A stretch of DNA of 64,000 nucleotides, taken from the NCBI GenBank assembly GCA_963678675.1, contig OY783200.1, forward strand, positions 16,794,603 through 16,858,602, written 5' to 3'. The notes under the pieces were generated by a model that saw only the letters and a list, made by a program, of their open reading frames with translations, did no database searches and was not told where the DNA came from. Both the position numbers and the translations under genes were made by a program. This DNA is from Xiphydria camelus (lineage: Eukaryota > Arthropoda > Insecta > Hymenoptera > Xiphydriidae). Of the stretch, positions 63,338-64,000 are shown piece after piece; position 1 is the stretch's first letter, and each line of letters begins with the position of its first letter.

Positions 63338-64000
63338 TCATTCAGCTGCCTCATCTATATCGAAATTATTATTTTGGTTGTCATGATGATCGACCAGTAC
63401 TTGCCGAATCCCATCATTTTGGTCCTCGTTTTGATTTTCTTTATTTCCAACGTGTTCTTCGTCGAGAGGTTGCAATTGTTTTTCCTTCTTCTCGTTCTCA
63501 AAACGAGCTTTGGCTTGTCGAAACCATTCTTTTGTCCGAAATTCGAACTTATGTTCGTCCATGTTAATGCATCGTGCGAGAAGAGATCCTGAAGCAATAT
63601 TTGGCGTTATACACTAATTAATCGGAAGATGGTTGGAATAGCAAGATCTTCATATACTTACGATACATTATACTGATAATTTTCAATTTGTGGAGCTTCT
63701 TTTTACCCTTTCGTCCGAGCCAAGAATACTCCAAAGCCAATTTATTCGTAAACGTCTTCATGAGAGTCCTTCGAACTGTTTCGTCCGGATTAATTCCGCC
63801 AATTGTATCAAAAAATGCTGTCTGTTTCAAAGATAAAAAGAAAACCAAATAAATAGAAGTAAAGTTTATGAAATTGATGTTTTTTCTGGATGCGAAACGT
63901 ATCAAAGTTTTCAGAAGTTAACGCATGAAAATCAAATTTTTGAAGATCATTGCTAACCAATTCTTCCTCCTTTTCAGGTTTTTCAAGCTCCTTCTCCAAA
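63338..64000 (-). CDS. 3' exons of a DUF4806-type gene (partial)
   Basis: Two exons are clear on the minus strand. Exon 63662-63821 follows a TTGAAACAG acceptor. It encodes FDTIGGINPDETVRRTLMKT, FTNKLALEYSWLGRKGKKKL, the core of the DUF4806 domain common in ants and other hymenopterans. It ends with a GTAAGT donor. Exon 63338-63588 follows GCTTCAG and encodes CINMDEHKFEFRTKEWFRQA, then an acidic Asn/Gln-rich tail ending DEAAE and TGA. The intron is 73 bp, and the joined frame is open (phase 1). An upstream exon is present beyond about 63930 (EKELEKPEKEEEL) but its limits are uncertain. The function of the family is unknown. It is the only likely intact host gene here. Confidence 0.75.

Overview
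This window is eukaryotic nuclear DNA from an arthropod, most likely an insect and plausibly a hymenopteran (ant- or wasp-like). The evidence is: BEL/Pao and Ty3/Gypsy-type LTR elements, Jockey-like and R1-like LINEs, Kolobok/Mutator-like, Tc5/pogo-like and mariner DNA transposons, a fragment of protein kinase D with very short introns (66-76 bp), and the 3' exons of a DUF4806-type gene at the right edge. The species call is inference. There is almost no single-copy host coding sequence; the window is a nest of mobile elements inside mobile elements.

Left part (1-27.8 kb): a GC-rich segment abuts a long, nearly intact Mutator/Kolobok-like transposase reading frame (minus strand). Several short non-autonomous elements follow. 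A Jockey-like LINE begins near 6.2 kb and is cut before its reverse transcriptase; its RT half reappears at 22.75-24.4 kb. Between the halves lies about 14 kb dominated by a giant inverted-repeat structure (8785-21950). That structure has long terminal arms, repeated conserved short ORFs, nested foldback elements and, near its middle, a broken genomic fragment of the host protein kinase D gene with its introns. From 24.8 to 27.8 kb there are satellite-like tandem repeats and large hairpins.

Middle part (27.86-58.53 kb): this is one BEL/Pao LTR retrotransposon in minus orientation, bounded by a matching 5-bp target duplication (ATAAT). Nested insertions have inflated it to 30.7 kb. The 3' LTR holds a 3.77-kb Tc5/pogo-like transposon with an intact transposase frame and a second small promoter-bearing gene. 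The integrase holds a 2.3-kb long-TIR element. The protease holds a 0.65-kb MITE and a rearranged R1-like LINE. The gag holds a second Mutator/Kolobok-like transposase, itself split by satellite-like repeats and a foldback element. The 5' LTR holds a TA-flanked MITE and a Gypsy element, whose gag is interrupted by a 4.65-kb TTAA-flanked transposon carrying a transposase plus a DEDDh 3'-5' exonuclease.

Right part (58.5-64 kb): a tRNA-like repeat, an internally deleted mariner, a large inverted repeat that duplicates the mariner end, AT-rich non-coding DNA, and the terminal exons of a DUF4806-type gene on the minus strand.

Most element genes are broken by stops and frameshifts. The best-preserved frames are the two large transposases (minus strand, 0.26-2.15 kb and 28.76-30.6 kb), the exonuclease (54.1-54.8 kb) and the right-edge gene. 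All family names come from motif recognition by eye, without database searches.
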